Assembly (NCBI RefSeq): GCF_009663685.2
Contig: NZ_RCOG02000012.1
Coordinates: 846 to 64,845, forward strand
Direction: 5' to 3'
From: Cupriavidus sp. U2
GTDB lineage: Bacteria > Pseudomonadota > Gammaproteobacteria > Burkholderiales > Burkholderiaceae
DNA length: 64,000 bases
Positions 8,813 to 16,704 of the stretch are shown in pieces. How positions within the stretch are numbered: the first letter of the stretch is position 1; every line of letters begins with the position of its first letter. Position numbers and translations under genes: made by a program. The notes beneath the pieces are model-generated. The model was not told the DNA's origin. It did no database searches and was given only the letters and a program-made list of their open reading frames with translations.

Positions 8813-9580
8813 ATGAGCCTGACCCTGCGGCAACGTGAAATCTTCGGCTGGCTGAATGATGCCGGCTACCTCAGTACCGAACAACTGGCCAGCCGCTTTG
8901 GCGTCAGCAGCCAGACCATCCGGCGCGACATCAACGAACTGAGCGTGCAGGGGCTGGCGCGACGCATGCACGGCGGGCTGAGCCTGCCGGCCAGCCAGCA
9001 CAACATCAGCTACCTGCAACGCAGTACCGCGCATGTGGAGCGCAAGCGGCGCATTGCCGAGGCGGCCATTGGCATCGTCGAGGCCGATGCCACGGTGTTC
9101 CTGGGCTATGGCACCACGGTGGCCGACTTTGCCCGCGCGCTGCCGGACGACCTGCCGCTGCGCGTGATCACCAACAACCTCGGTGCCGTGCATGCGCTGG
9201 CTGACATGCCCCGCATCGAAACCTGGGTCACGGGCGGACGGCTGCGTGCCGGCGATTTCGATGTGATGGGCAGTGCCACCCTGGATTTCGTACGACGTTT
9301 TCGTGCGCATGTGGCGATCTGCGGCGCCGCCGGCATCGACGCGGACGGCACGTTCTACGAATTCCAGCCGGAGGAGGCCGAATTGAGCCAGGTGCTGCTG
9401 TCGCACAGCCATCTGCGCGTGCTGCTGGCCGACAGCAGCAAGTGCCTGCGCCACGCGCCGTGCCGCGTGGCCGGCCTCGACCAGATCGACCACCTGTTCA
9501 CAGACGCCGAAGCCACCGACGCGCTGCCATCGTTGCCAGGCCTGTGCGAGCGCGCCGGCGTGGCGCTGCACCTGTGCTGA
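8813..9580 (+). CDS. DeoR/GlpR family transcriptional regulator
   Basis: A 255-residue repressor-type protein. The N-terminal DeoR helix-turn-helix is seen in LRQREIFGWLNDAGYLSTEQ and LASRFGVSSQTIRRDINELS, followed by the usual wing residues RRMHGGLS. The C-terminal domain is the sugar-phosphate isomerase-like sensor fold (VFLGYGTTVADFARAL, ITNNLGAVHALA, AAGIDADGTFYEF, LADSSKCLRHAPC). DeoR proteins usually sense phosphorylated sugars or intermediates. It stands alone, 126 bases after the receptor and upstream of a SulP transporter; there is no sugar gene next to it, so its target is unknown. Confidence 0.88.
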   Translation: MSLTLRQREIFGWLNDAGYLSTEQLASRFGVSSQTIRRDINELSVQGLARRMHGGLSLPASQHNISYLQRSTAHVERKRRIAEAAIGIVEADATVFLGYGTTVADFARALPDDLPLRVITNNLGAVHALADMPRIETWVTGGRLRAGDFDVMGSATLDFVRRFRAHVAICGAAGIDADGTFYEFQPEEAELSQVLLSHSHLRVLLADSSKCLRHAPCRVAGLDQIDHLFTDAEATDALPSLPGLCERAGVALHLC

Positions 9581-9719
9581 GCCACCGGCACCGCCGGCTC
9601 ACCTGGCGTCTTCCTTGGTCGCCCTTCGTCCCGGATACCGGATCGCCTCGTTTGACGGGGTGATCGCCCGGCCCGCCCGCCGGGCAAGGCCGTCCGCGGG
9701 TGCCAATTGAACGGGTGTG

Positions 9720-9756
9720 GCATGCGCCACATTCATGCGCTTGCTTTGGCGCATGC
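9720..9756. promoter_or_regulatory. 10-bp inverted repeat upstream of SulP gene
   Basis: GCATGCGCCA (9720-9729) and its exact reverse complement TGGCGCATGC (9747-9756) flank a 17-base spacer in the region between the DeoR gene and the SulP start at 9814. The arms could pair as a stem in the leader RNA or serve as a two-site operator. The DeoR product encoded just upstream is the nearest candidate ligand; this is a guess. Confidence 0.4.
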
Positions 9757-9813
9757 GGGACCTATGCTGAATCACACCGCTCTCGGGCGTGTCACCAACA
9801 CAAAAAGGGTCCC

Positions 9814-11556
9814 ATGGCATCCACCGCGCCGACTCCAACGCCCGCCCACGCGCCGGCCCCCCACTGGCTGCGCTGGCTGCCCGGGCTGGCCATGCTGCGC
9901 ACCTACGAGGCAGCCTGGCTGCCGCGTGACCTGGCGGCGGGGCTCGTGCTGACCACGATGCTGGTGCCGGTGGGTATCGCCTATGCCGAGGCGTCGGGCG
10001 TGCCGGGCGTGTACGGGCTCTACGCGACGATCATCCCGCTGCTGGCCTACGCGCTGTTCGGGCCAAGCCGCATCCTGGTGCTGGGGCCCGATTCCGCGCT
10101 GGCCGCGCCGATCCTGGCGGTGGTGGTTGGCATGTCCGGCGGCGACCCGATGCGCGCCGTGGCCACCGCCAGCCTGATGGCCATCGTGGCCGGCCTGTTC
10201 TGCATCGTGCTGGGCCTGCTGCGGCTGGGGTTCATTACCGAACTGCTGTCCAAGCCGATCCGCTACGGCTATATGAATGGCATCGCCCTGACGGTGCTGG
10301 TCAGCCAGTTGCCCAAGCTGTTCGCCATCAAGGTCGACGATGCCGGGCCGCTGCGCGAGCTGTGGTGGCTGGCGCAGGCCATCGCCGATGGCAAGGCCAA
10401 CTGGTACAGCTTTGCCGTGGGCGCGGCCAGCCTCGTGTTGATCCTGTTCCTGAAGAGATTCGAGCGCGTGCCGGGCATCCTGATCGCCGTGGTGCTGGCC
10501 ACGCTGGCGGTCAGTGTGTTCCGGCTCGATACCCAGGGCGTGAAGGTGCTGGGCGAGATCCCGCAGGGGCTGCCGACCTTCGCGCTGCCGTGGTTCAGCG
10601 GCGTGGATATCGTCCGCATCGCGCTGGGCGGCTGTGCCGTGGCGCTGATCGCCTTTGCCGATACTAGCGTGCTGTCGCGCACCTATGCCGCGCGCACCCA
10701 TACGCGGGTGGACCCGAATCAGGAGATGGTGGGCCTGGGCGTGGCCAACCTGGCGGCCGGGCTGTTCCAGGGGTTTCCGATCAGCAGCAGCGCGTCGCGC
10801 ACGCCGGTGGCCGAGGCAGCCGGCGCCCGCACGCAGCTGACTGGCGTGGTCGGCGCCATTGCCGTGGCGGCCCTGCTGCTGGTGGCGCCCAATCTGCTGC
10901 GCTACCTGCCCAACAGCGCGCTGGCCGCCGTGGTGATCGCGGCGGCTATCGGGCTGTTCGAGTTCAAGGATCTGCAGCGCATCTATCGCATCCAGCAGTG
11001 GGAGTTCTGGCTGTCGATGCTGTGCTTTGCCGCCGTGGCCGTATTCGGCACGATTCCCGGCATCTGCCTGGCCGTGGTCCTGGCCGTGATCGAATTCCTG
11101 TGGGACGGCTGGCGGCCGCATTTCGCGGTACTGGGCCGGGTGCCGGGCCTGCGCGGCTACCACGACCTGAAACGCTATCCCCATGCGGCACTGATCGACG
11201 GGCTGGTGCTGTTCCGCTGGGACGCACCGCTGTTCTTTGCCAATGCCGAACTGTTCCAGCAGCGCCTGACGGAGGCCGTGGAGGCGGCGCCGAAGCCGGT
11301 GCGCTGGGTGGTGGTGGCGGCCGAGCCGGTCACCAGCGTGGACGTCACGTCGGCCGACATGCTGCGCGAACTGAGCCAGAACCTGGCCCAGGACGGCGTG
11401 GCCCTGCATTTCGCGGAAATGAAGGACCCCGTCCGAGACAAGCTGCGGCGCTTCGAGCTGACCGAGACATTCCCCAATGCCTGCTTCCATCCCACCGTGG
11501 GCAGCGCCGTGGACGACTATCTGGCCAGCATCGGCGCCCGGAAACTGGACGAATGA
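9814..11556 (+). CDS. SulP (SLC26) family anion transporter with STAS domain
   Basis: A 580-residue inner-membrane protein. The N-terminal two thirds is the SulP transporter domain: DLAAGLVLTTMLVPVGIAYA, GVPGVYGLYATIIPLLAYAL, and FGPSRILVLGPDSALAAPIL, the anion-binding signature. The C-terminal 140 residues are a STAS domain (LIDGLVLFRWDAPLFFANAE, then VVAAEPVTSVDVTSADMLRE). The substrate may be sulfate, bicarbonate or a dicarboxylate. ATG 9814 was chosen because it begins the hydrophilic leader MASTAPTPTPAHAPAP shortly before the first span; the upstream extension to 9700 would cover the inverted repeat. No cysteine-synthesis gene is adjacent. Confidence 0.88.
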   Translation: MASTAPTPTPAHAPAPHWLRWLPGLAMLRTYEAAWLPRDLAAGLVLTTMLVPVGIAYAEASGVPGVYGLYATIIPLLAYALFGPSRILVLGPDSALAAPILAVVVGMSGGDPMRAVATASLMAIVAGLFCIVLGLLRLGFITELLSKPIRYGYMNGIALTVLVSQLPKLFAIKVDDAGPLRELWWLAQAIADGKANWYSFAVGAASLVLILFLKRFERVPGILIAVVLATLAVSVFRLDTQGVKVLGEIPQGLPTFALPWFSGVDIVRIALGGCAVALIAFADTSVLSRTYAARTHTRVDPNQEMVGLGVANLAAGLFQGFPISSSASRTPVAEAAGARTQLTGVVGAIAVAALLLVAPNLLRYLPNSALAAVVIAAAIGLFEFKDLQRIYRIQQWEFWLSMLCFAAVAVFGTIPGICLAVVLAVIEFLWDGWRPHFAVLGRVPGLRGYHDLKRYPHAALIDGLVLFRWDAPLFFANAELFQQRLTEAVEAAPKPVRWVVVAAEPVTSVDVTSADMLRELSQNLAQDGVALHFAEMKDPVRDKLRRFELTETFPNACFHPTVGSAVDDYLASIGARKLDE

Positions 11557-11598
11557 CGATGGGGCGAGGCACGGCCAGCGGCTGGCGGGTATGCCGCG

Positions 11599-12396
11599 TC
11601 AGCCCCCGCTGGCGCCCATCGCCCCGAACCGCCACGACAACCGCCGCGCCGCCTGCCTGACCAGTTGGGCCACCTCGCTGTCCAGCGCGCTGTCGAAGCT
11701 GCCGCTGCTGCCCATCACGGCGATGACCAGCGCCAGCGCGCCGGTGTGGTCGAACACCGGGGCGGCCAGGGTGTCGATGCCGGGCACGGGGCGGCTGACG
11801 GCGTTGTCGATGCCATCGTCGCGAATCTTGCGCCAGCGCGGGGTGGCGGCCTGCCGGATCGCCGCATCCACGGGCACACCCGCCATGCGGATCGCATCCT
11901 GCGCCAGCGCCTGTGTCAGTACGTCATCGGGCAGATGGGCGGCGAACGTGCGGCCGATGGCCGTGTTGACCATCGAGAGCACCGTGCCCACGCGCAGGCT
12001 GACGTGCTGCGGACGCAACGCTTCTTCCAGCCGGATCACCGTGGGCCCCAGCGGGCCGAACACCGCCATCGCCACCGACAGGCCGGTGGCATGCGCCAGC
12101 GCCACCACCTCGGGCTCGGCCTCGCGCGTGGGCGACAGGCGCTGCAGCGCCACCAGGCCCATTTCCAGCGCCAGCATGCCGGCCTCGAAGTCGCCGTCGG
12201 CATTGCGCGTCAGCAGGCCGATCTTCTGCAGGCTGACCAGATGCGGGAACGCCTTGGCCGGCGCCATGCCGGCGGCGCGCGCCAGTTCGCCCAGCGATAG
12301 CGGACGGCCGGCGTCGGCCAGCGCATTGAGCAACTGGCCCGTATTGTCGAGCGACTGGATGCCGCGCTGGGGTTTGCTGTCTTCCAGTTCGGTCAT
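11599..12396 (-). CDS. IclR family transcriptional regulator (promoter-distal of a tandem pair)
   Basis: A 265-residue IclR-type regulator on the minus strand. The N-terminal helix-turn-helix is QRGIQSLDNTGQLLNALADA, then LSLGELARAAGMAPAKAFPH, and the effector domain follows (VSLRVGTVLSMVNTAIGRTF, RDDGIDNAVSRPVPGIDTLA, AAPVFDHTGALALVIAVMGS). Its start ATG 12396 overlaps the stop of the other IclR gene by four bases (ATGA), so the two are translationally coupled. IclR proteins commonly control aromatic-acid or acetate-linked catabolism and bind small carboxylates. Confidence 0.9.
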   Translation of the reverse strand: MTELEDSKPQRGIQSLDNTGQLLNALADAGRPLSLGELARAAGMAPAKAFPHLVSLQKIGLLTRNADGDFEAGMLALEMGLVALQRLSPTREAEPEVVALAHATGLSVAMAVFGPLGPTVIRLEEALRPQHVSLRVGTVLSMVNTAIGRTFAAHLPDDVLTQALAQDAIRMAGVPVDAAIRQAATPRWRKIRDDGIDNAVSRPVPGIDTLAAPVFDHTGALALVIAVMGSSGSFDSALDSEVAQLVRQAARRLSWRFGAMGASGG

Positions 12397-13175
12397 GTCG
12401 CCTCCATTGCCCGCGCGATGTCGTCGATGGCCCCGCGCAGTGTGCGCGCCACCGGGCCTTGCCAGTCGACGTCGATGGCGCCCGTGGAACCGATGGCGGT
12501 CAGTACCAGGCGCAGCGTGCCGTCGGCATCGACCAGCGGCATCGCCAGGCTGCTGACTGCCGGGCTGGGCGTATCGATACTGCGTTCCATGCCGCGCTGG
12601 CGCACGGCGGCCAGTTGATCCATGAAACCGGGCAGGGTGTCCGCGGAAGAAGCACCGGCCTCTTGCTGGCGCCAGATCGGCTGCCAGTGCGCTGGCGGCT
12701 GGAACGCGCAGTACGTGCGGCCGGTGGCCGTGGTGGCCAGGGCCATGACCGTACCCACGTGCAGGTTGACGTGCAGCGGCGACCCGGCGGACGCGTAGTG
12801 GACGATGGTCGGCCCCTGCGGCGTGGGCAGGCTGACGGCCACGTTCCAGCCGATGGCCGAGGCCAGCGCCTGCACGTGCGGCACGGCCGCGCGGTACGCC
12901 GGCGTGTGGTCCAGATGCAGCATGCCCAGGCGCAAGGCCAGCGGCCCCGGTTCGTAGCTGCCGTCGAGATGATCGCGCTTGATGAGCCCCAGGCGCGTCA
13001 GGCTGACCAGATAGGTATGCGCCTGCGCCGGCGCCAGTTGCGCGGCGGCGGCCAGTTCGGCCAGTGCCAGCGGCCGGCGTGCATCGGCCAGCGCCTGCAG
13101 CAGGCGGCCGCCCACCTCCACGCTCTGGATGCCGCGCTGGGTCTTGCCGGCGGATTCGCCCGGGGGTCTTGCCAT
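12393..13175 (-). CDS. IclR family transcriptional regulator (promoter-proximal of a tandem pair)
   Basis: A 260-residue IclR-type protein, divergent from the MBL gene at 13438. It opens with TQRGIQSVEVGGRLLQALAD, the same N-terminal pattern as its downstream partner, and has LALAELAAAAQLAPAQAHTY as the recognition region. The effector domain contains VNLHVGTVMALATTATGRTY and RGMERSIDTPSPAVSSLAMP. The two paralogues are clearly related yet differ throughout, so the duplication is old. They may form mixed oligomers or sense different ligands at the shared divergent promoter. Confidence 0.9.
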   Translation of the reverse strand: MARPPGESAGKTQRGIQSVEVGGRLLQALADARRPLALAELAAAAQLAPAQAHTYLVSLTRLGLIKRDHLDGSYEPGPLALRLGMLHLDHTPAYRAAVPHVQALASAIGWNVAVSLPTPQGPTIVHYASAGSPLHVNLHVGTVMALATTATGRTYCAFQPPAHWQPIWRQQEAGASSADTLPGFMDQLAAVRQRGMERSIDTPSPAVSSLAMPLVDADGTLRLVLTAIGSTGAIDVDWQGPVARTLRGAIDDIARAMEAT

Positions 13176-13320
13176 GCCTGCGTGCTGCTGTCTGTCGGAA
13201 AGAGCCCAATGGTACGCGATGCATCGCCAGCGGGCGGCCTGTCAGGCGCTTGTCGCGGCGCCTCGGCATCGGGGTTTTCCCGCGTCGCCTACGCTGCGAC
13301 AAGGCCTGGCGGGTAATTTA

Positions 13321-13372
13321 GCAAATAGCAATTGTATTTGCCATTGACTAAAAATAGCCATCTTCCTAAGAT
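13321..13372 (+). promoter_or_regulatory. Promoter with likely IclR operator upstream of the MBL gene
   Basis: In an AT-rich island between the divergent IclR and MBL genes there is a perfect inverted repeat GCAAATA (13321-13327), seven bases, TATTTGC (13335-13341). It is followed directly by a sigma-70-like promoter on plus: TTGACT (13344-13349), 17 bases, TAAGAT (13367-13372). A palindrome abutting the -35 box fits an IclR binding site that either blocks or assists polymerase. The MBL start lies about 65 bases further on. Confidence 0.6.
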
Positions 13373-13437
13373 TCATTCACGCCGATCCCCCGCGTGATCG
13401 CCCGACCCATCCCCCTACACAAGACAACGAGGCAGAC

Positions 13438-14397
13438 ATGGCAAAAGCATTCGCATCCCAGGCCGACCTGGAAGCCAAGCAGATCACCTTCACCCAGCTT
13501 TCGGAAAACGCCTGGGCCTATACGGCCGAGGGCGACCCCAATTCGGGCGTGATCATTGGCGACGACGGCGTGATGATCGTGGACACCACCGCCACGCCGG
13601 CCATGGCGCAGGACCTGATTGCCCGCATCCGCGAGATCACCGACAAGCCGATCAAGTACGTGGTGCTGTCGCACTACCACGCGGTGCGTGTGCTGGGCGC
13701 TTCGGCCTACTTTGCCGAGGGCGCGCAGCAGGTCATCGCCAGCCGGGGCACCTACGAGATGATCGTGGAGCGCGGCGAGGCCGACATGAAATCCGAGATC
13801 GAACGGTTTCCGCGCCTGTTCGCCGGCGTGGAAACCGTGCCGGGCCTGACCTGGCCGACGCTGGTCTTCGAGCGCGAGATCACGCTGTTCATGGGCAAGC
13901 TCGAAGTGCGCATCGCCCACCTGGGCGCCGGCCACACCAAGGGCGACACCGTGGTGTGGCTGCCGCAGCAGAAGGTACTGTTCTCGGGCGACCTGGTGGA
14001 GTACGACGCCGCCTGCTACTGCGGCGACGCCCAGCTCGAACAATGGCCGGCCACGCTGGACGCGCTGGCCGCGCTGCAGCCCGAAAAGCTGGTGCCGGGC
14101 CGCGGCCCCGCGCTGACCACCCCGGCCGACGTGGCCAAGGGTCTGGCCTACACCAAGGATTTCGTCTCCACGCTGCTGCAGGCCGGCCGCGAAGCCGTGG
14201 CCGACAAGCTCGACCTGAAGGCCGCCATGGCGCATACGCGCAAGTTGATGGATCCGAAGTTCGGCCACGTGTTCATCTACGAGCACTGCCTGCCGTTCGA
14301 CGTGTCGCGCGCGTTCGACGAGGCGTCCGGCATCACGCATCCGCGCATCTGGACGGCGCAGCGCGATCAGGAGATGTGGGCGGCGTTGCAGGCATAA
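13438..14397 (+). CDS. MBL-fold metallohydrolase-like protein with degenerate metal site
   Basis: A 319-residue metallo-beta-lactamase fold protein. The canonical HxHxDH motif reads HYHAVR (His79, His81, Val83, Arg84), so the Asp and last His are replaced. The later ligands His166 (HLGAGHTKGD) and Asp185 (LFSGDLVEYD) remain, but the late His of the usual PGHG motif is Arg222 (VPGRGP). Site 1 is therefore kept while site 2 is lost. The strongly conserved-looking context (VVLSHYHAVRVLGASAY) argues against random decay. It is first in a probable operon with an FAD hydroxylase and a DUF2783 protein. The reaction is unknown; lactone or thioester hydrolysis would fit the fold only if one metal suffices. 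Confidence 0.82.
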   Translation: MAKAFASQADLEAKQITFTQLSENAWAYTAEGDPNSGVIIGDDGVMIVDTTATPAMAQDLIARIREITDKPIKYVVLSHYHAVRVLGASAYFAEGAQQVIASRGTYEMIVERGEADMKSEIERFPRLFAGVETVPGLTWPTLVFEREITLFMGKLEVRIAHLGAGHTKGDTVVWLPQQKVLFSGDLVEYDAACYCGDAQLEQWPATLDALAALQPEKLVPGRGPALTTPADVAKGLAYTKDFVSTLLQAGREAVADKLDLKAAMAHTRKLMDPKFGHVFIYEHCLPFDVSRAFDEASGITHPRIWTAQRDQEMWAALQA

Positions 14398-14430
14398 GCA
14401 GGCATAAGCAGGCGCGAGCCGGAGCGATGG

Positions 14431-14560
14431 TTTTCTCCCCTCTCCCGCACGTCGGGAGAGGGGCGGGGGGGAGGGCAGGGCAGTTCCACTGGCCACGGGT
14501 AGCAGGCAGAACCGCCAGGCCCTCTCCCCCAACCCCTCTTCCACTGCGGGGGAGAGCGGA
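14431..14560. repeat. Dispersed CTCTCCC hairpin repeat, copy 1 (double)
   Basis: Two GC-rich hairpins separated by about 55 bases lie between the MBL and FAD hydroxylase genes. The first pairs CCCCTCTCCCG with CGGGAGAGGGG around 14436-14463; the second, less perfect, runs from about 14520 (CCTCTCCCCCAACCCCTC) to GGGGGAGAGCGG. The same two-part layout returns after otsA (37757), so this is one copy of a dispersed intergenic family. It may act as a transcript 3' end or stabiliser. The 18 bases around 14388-14414 also repeat AGGCATAAGC. Confidence 0.8.
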
Positions 14561-14599
14561 GCAAAAGAACGCAACCACATACAAGTGGACGGAGACACC

Positions 14600-16354
14600 A
14601 TGAGCAGTACCGAAGTCGACATCGACTACCAGAAGCAGACGTACGCCTACATGCCCTGTGCCGAGCAGCAGCCGGGCCACCGGGCCGCGAGCCCGCATCC
14701 CGTGATCGTGGTGGGCGCGGGGCCGGTGGGGCTGGCCACCGCGATCGACCTGGCGCGCCACGACGTGCCGGTGGTGCTGGTCGATGACGACTGCACGCTG
14801 TCCACCGGCTCGCGGGCGATCTGCTTTGCCAAGCGCACGCTGGACATCTTCGACCGCCTGGGCTGCGGTGACCGCATGGTCGACAAGGGCGTGCGCTGGC
14901 ATGTGGGCAAGGTGTTCCTGCAGGACCGCCAGATCTACGCGTTCGACCTGCTGCCCGAGGCCGGCCATCGGCGTCCGGCGTTCATCAACCTGCAGCAGTA
15001 TTACGTCGAGGGCTATCTGCTCGATTGCGCGCGGGCGATGCCCAATATCGACATCCGCTGGAAGAGCCGCGCCGTGGCCGTGGAGCAGCACCCCGACCAC
15101 GTGGCGCTGACCATCGAGACCCCCGCCGGCTGCTACACGCTGTGCGGCCGCTACGTGGTGGCGGCCGACGGCTCGCGCAGCCCGCTGCGCAGGATGCTGG
15201 GGCAGGAAAGCCATGGCCACACGTTCCGCGACCGCTTCCTGATTGCCGATGTGAAGATGGAGGCGCCGTTTCCGGCCGAACGCTGGTTCTGGTTCGACCC
15301 GCCGTTCCATCCGAACCAGTCGGTGTTGCTGCACCGCCAGCCCGACAACGTCTGGCGCATCGACTTCCAGCTGGGCTGGGATGCCGACCCCGTGGCCGAG
15401 AAGGCGCCCGAGCGCGTGATCCCCCGCGTGCAGGCGCTGCTGGGTCCCGACGCGAAGTTCGAACTGGAATGGGTCAGCGTGTACACGTTTGCCTGCGTGC
15501 GCATGGACAGCTTCCGCCATGGCCGCGTGCTGTTCGCCGGCGATGCCGCGCACGGGGTGTCCCCGTTCGGCGCGCGTGGCGCCAACAGCGGCGTGCAGGA
15601 CGCCGAGAACCTGGCCTGGAAACTGGCCTATGTGCTGCAGGGCAAGGCGCCCGACAGCCTGCTGGACACCTACGCCAGCGAACGCGAATACGCGGCCGAC
15701 GAGAACATCCGCAATTCCACGCGCGCCACCGATTTCATCACGCCGAAGAGCGCAGTCAGCCGGGTGTTCCGCGATGCCGTGCTGACGCTGGCGCGCGATC
15801 ACGCGTTCGCGCGGCAACTGGTCAACAGCGGTCGCCTGTCGGTGCCGGCGGTGCTGCACGATTCGACGCTGAACACGGCCGATGCCGATGCATTCGGCGG
15901 CGCCATGGCGCCGGGGGCGGCATGCGTGGACGCACCCGTTGCCGATGCGGCCGCCAAGCCGTGGCTGCTGCAGCACCTGGGCAACGCGTTCGTGGTGCTG
16001 GTGTTCGGCCCGCCGGCCGGGCTCGATGCCGCGCAGGCCGAGGCGCTGCGCACGCTGCAGCAGGGCGGCATTCCGCTGCGCGTGGTGTTTGTCACCGACC
16101 CGGCCATTTCGGCATCGGCACAGGCCTGGCCCGGCGCCACGGTGCTGCGCGATGCAGAGGGCCTGGCCGCCAGCCGCTACGACGCGCGTGCCGGCACCTG
16201 CTACCTGATCCGACCGGACCAGCACGTATGTGCGCGCTGGCGCGGTGCCGATGTGGCGGCCATCGCCGCTGCACTGGCCCGTGCCACCGGCAACGCGCCG
16301 GTATCCCGGACCCTGACGCCATCCGCCCCGGTGCAGGCAGCGGCCCTGGCCTGA
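14600..16354 (+). CDS. FAD-dependent aromatic hydroxylase (PheA/MhpA-type monooxygenase)
   Basis: A 584-residue class A flavoprotein monooxygenase. The Rossmann motif VIVVGAGPVGLATAIDLARH lies near residue 35-55; the second FAD-binding motif GDAAHGVSPFGARGANSGVQ is near residue 315, and YVVAADGSRSPLRRMLG is the DG motif between them. The C-terminal 130 residues form the thioredoxin-like extension seen in 3-(3-hydroxyphenyl)propionate and phenol-type hydroxylases. The enzyme should use NAD(P)H and O2 to hydroxylate an aromatic ring. ATG 14600 follows GGAGACACC; the frame opens 15 bases earlier without a better site. The substrate is unknown, and no ring-cleavage dioxygenase is present nearby. 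Confidence 0.87.
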   Translation: MSSTEVDIDYQKQTYAYMPCAEQQPGHRAASPHPVIVVGAGPVGLATAIDLARHDVPVVLVDDDCTLSTGSRAICFAKRTLDIFDRLGCGDRMVDKGVRWHVGKVFLQDRQIYAFDLLPEAGHRRPAFINLQQYYVEGYLLDCARAMPNIDIRWKSRAVAVEQHPDHVALTIETPAGCYTLCGRYVVAADGSRSPLRRMLGQESHGHTFRDRFLIADVKMEAPFPAERWFWFDPPFHPNQSVLLHRQPDNVWRIDFQLGWDADPVAEKAPERVIPRVQALLGPDAKFELEWVSVYTFACVRMDSFRHGRVLFAGDAAHGVSPFGARGANSGVQDAENLAWKLAYVLQGKAPDSLLDTYASEREYAADENIRNSTRATDFITPKSAVSRVFRDAVLTLARDHAFARQLVNSGRLSVPAVLHDSTLNTADADAFGGAMAPGAACVDAPVADAAAKPWLLQHLGNAFVVLVFGPPAGLDAAQAEALRTLQQGGIPLRVVFVTDPAISASAQAWPGATVLRDAEGLAASRYDARAGTCYLIRPDQHVCARWRGADVAAIAAALARATGNAPVSRTLTPSAPVQAAALA

Positions 16355-16390
16355 AGCCCTGAACCCAGCCATCCGAAGGAGACAGGCCCC

Positions 16391-16600
16391 ATGCCGCTCA
16401 ATACCGCCCCCAACCTTGCGCGCCCGGACGACTTCTACGAGGCGCTGATCGACATGCACCGCGGCCTCGACGACGCCGCCAGCCAGGCCGTCAACGCGCG
16501 GCTGATCCTGCTGCTGGCCAACCATATCGGCGACCACGACACACTGGTCGAGGCCATGCAGCTGGCCCGTGCGGCAGCCGAAGCGCCCACGCCGGCCTAG
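16391..16600 (+). CDS. DUF2783 domain mini-protein
   Basis: A 69-residue protein of the DUF2783 type (ARPDDFYEALIDMHRGLDDA, then VNARLILLLANHIGDHDTLV). Such short helical proteins usually follow an FAD hydroxylase and MBL gene in aromatic-acid clusters of Burkholderiales, as here; their role is unknown. The start has a good ribosome binding site (AAGGAGACAGGCCCC). The 37-base gap after the hydroxylase supports co-transcription. Being so short and always beside the hydroxylase, it might be an accessory subunit (inference). Confidence 0.8.
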   Translation: MPLNTAPNLARPDDFYEALIDMHRGLDDAASQAVNARLILLLANHIGDHDTLVEAMQLARAAAEAPTPA

Positions 16601-16704
16601 TCGCGCCTAACCACCACCGAATCCGCGATCGACCTCCGCAGGGGCGCAATCCGACGCCCCGGGGGCGACTCGCGCCTGCCACCCTGCTGAATCCGGAGAC
16701 AACC

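Noticed and set aside
6422..9571. 1049-codon open frame on minus, opposite the TonB receptor and DeoR gene
   Set aside because: It covers two real plus genes and the riboswitch and has no recognisable domain; it is antisense artefact.
14333..16537. 734-codon minus frame opposite the FAD hydroxylase
   Set aside because: The plus gene has clear FAD motifs. The minus frame has only Arg/His/Gln-rich sequence.
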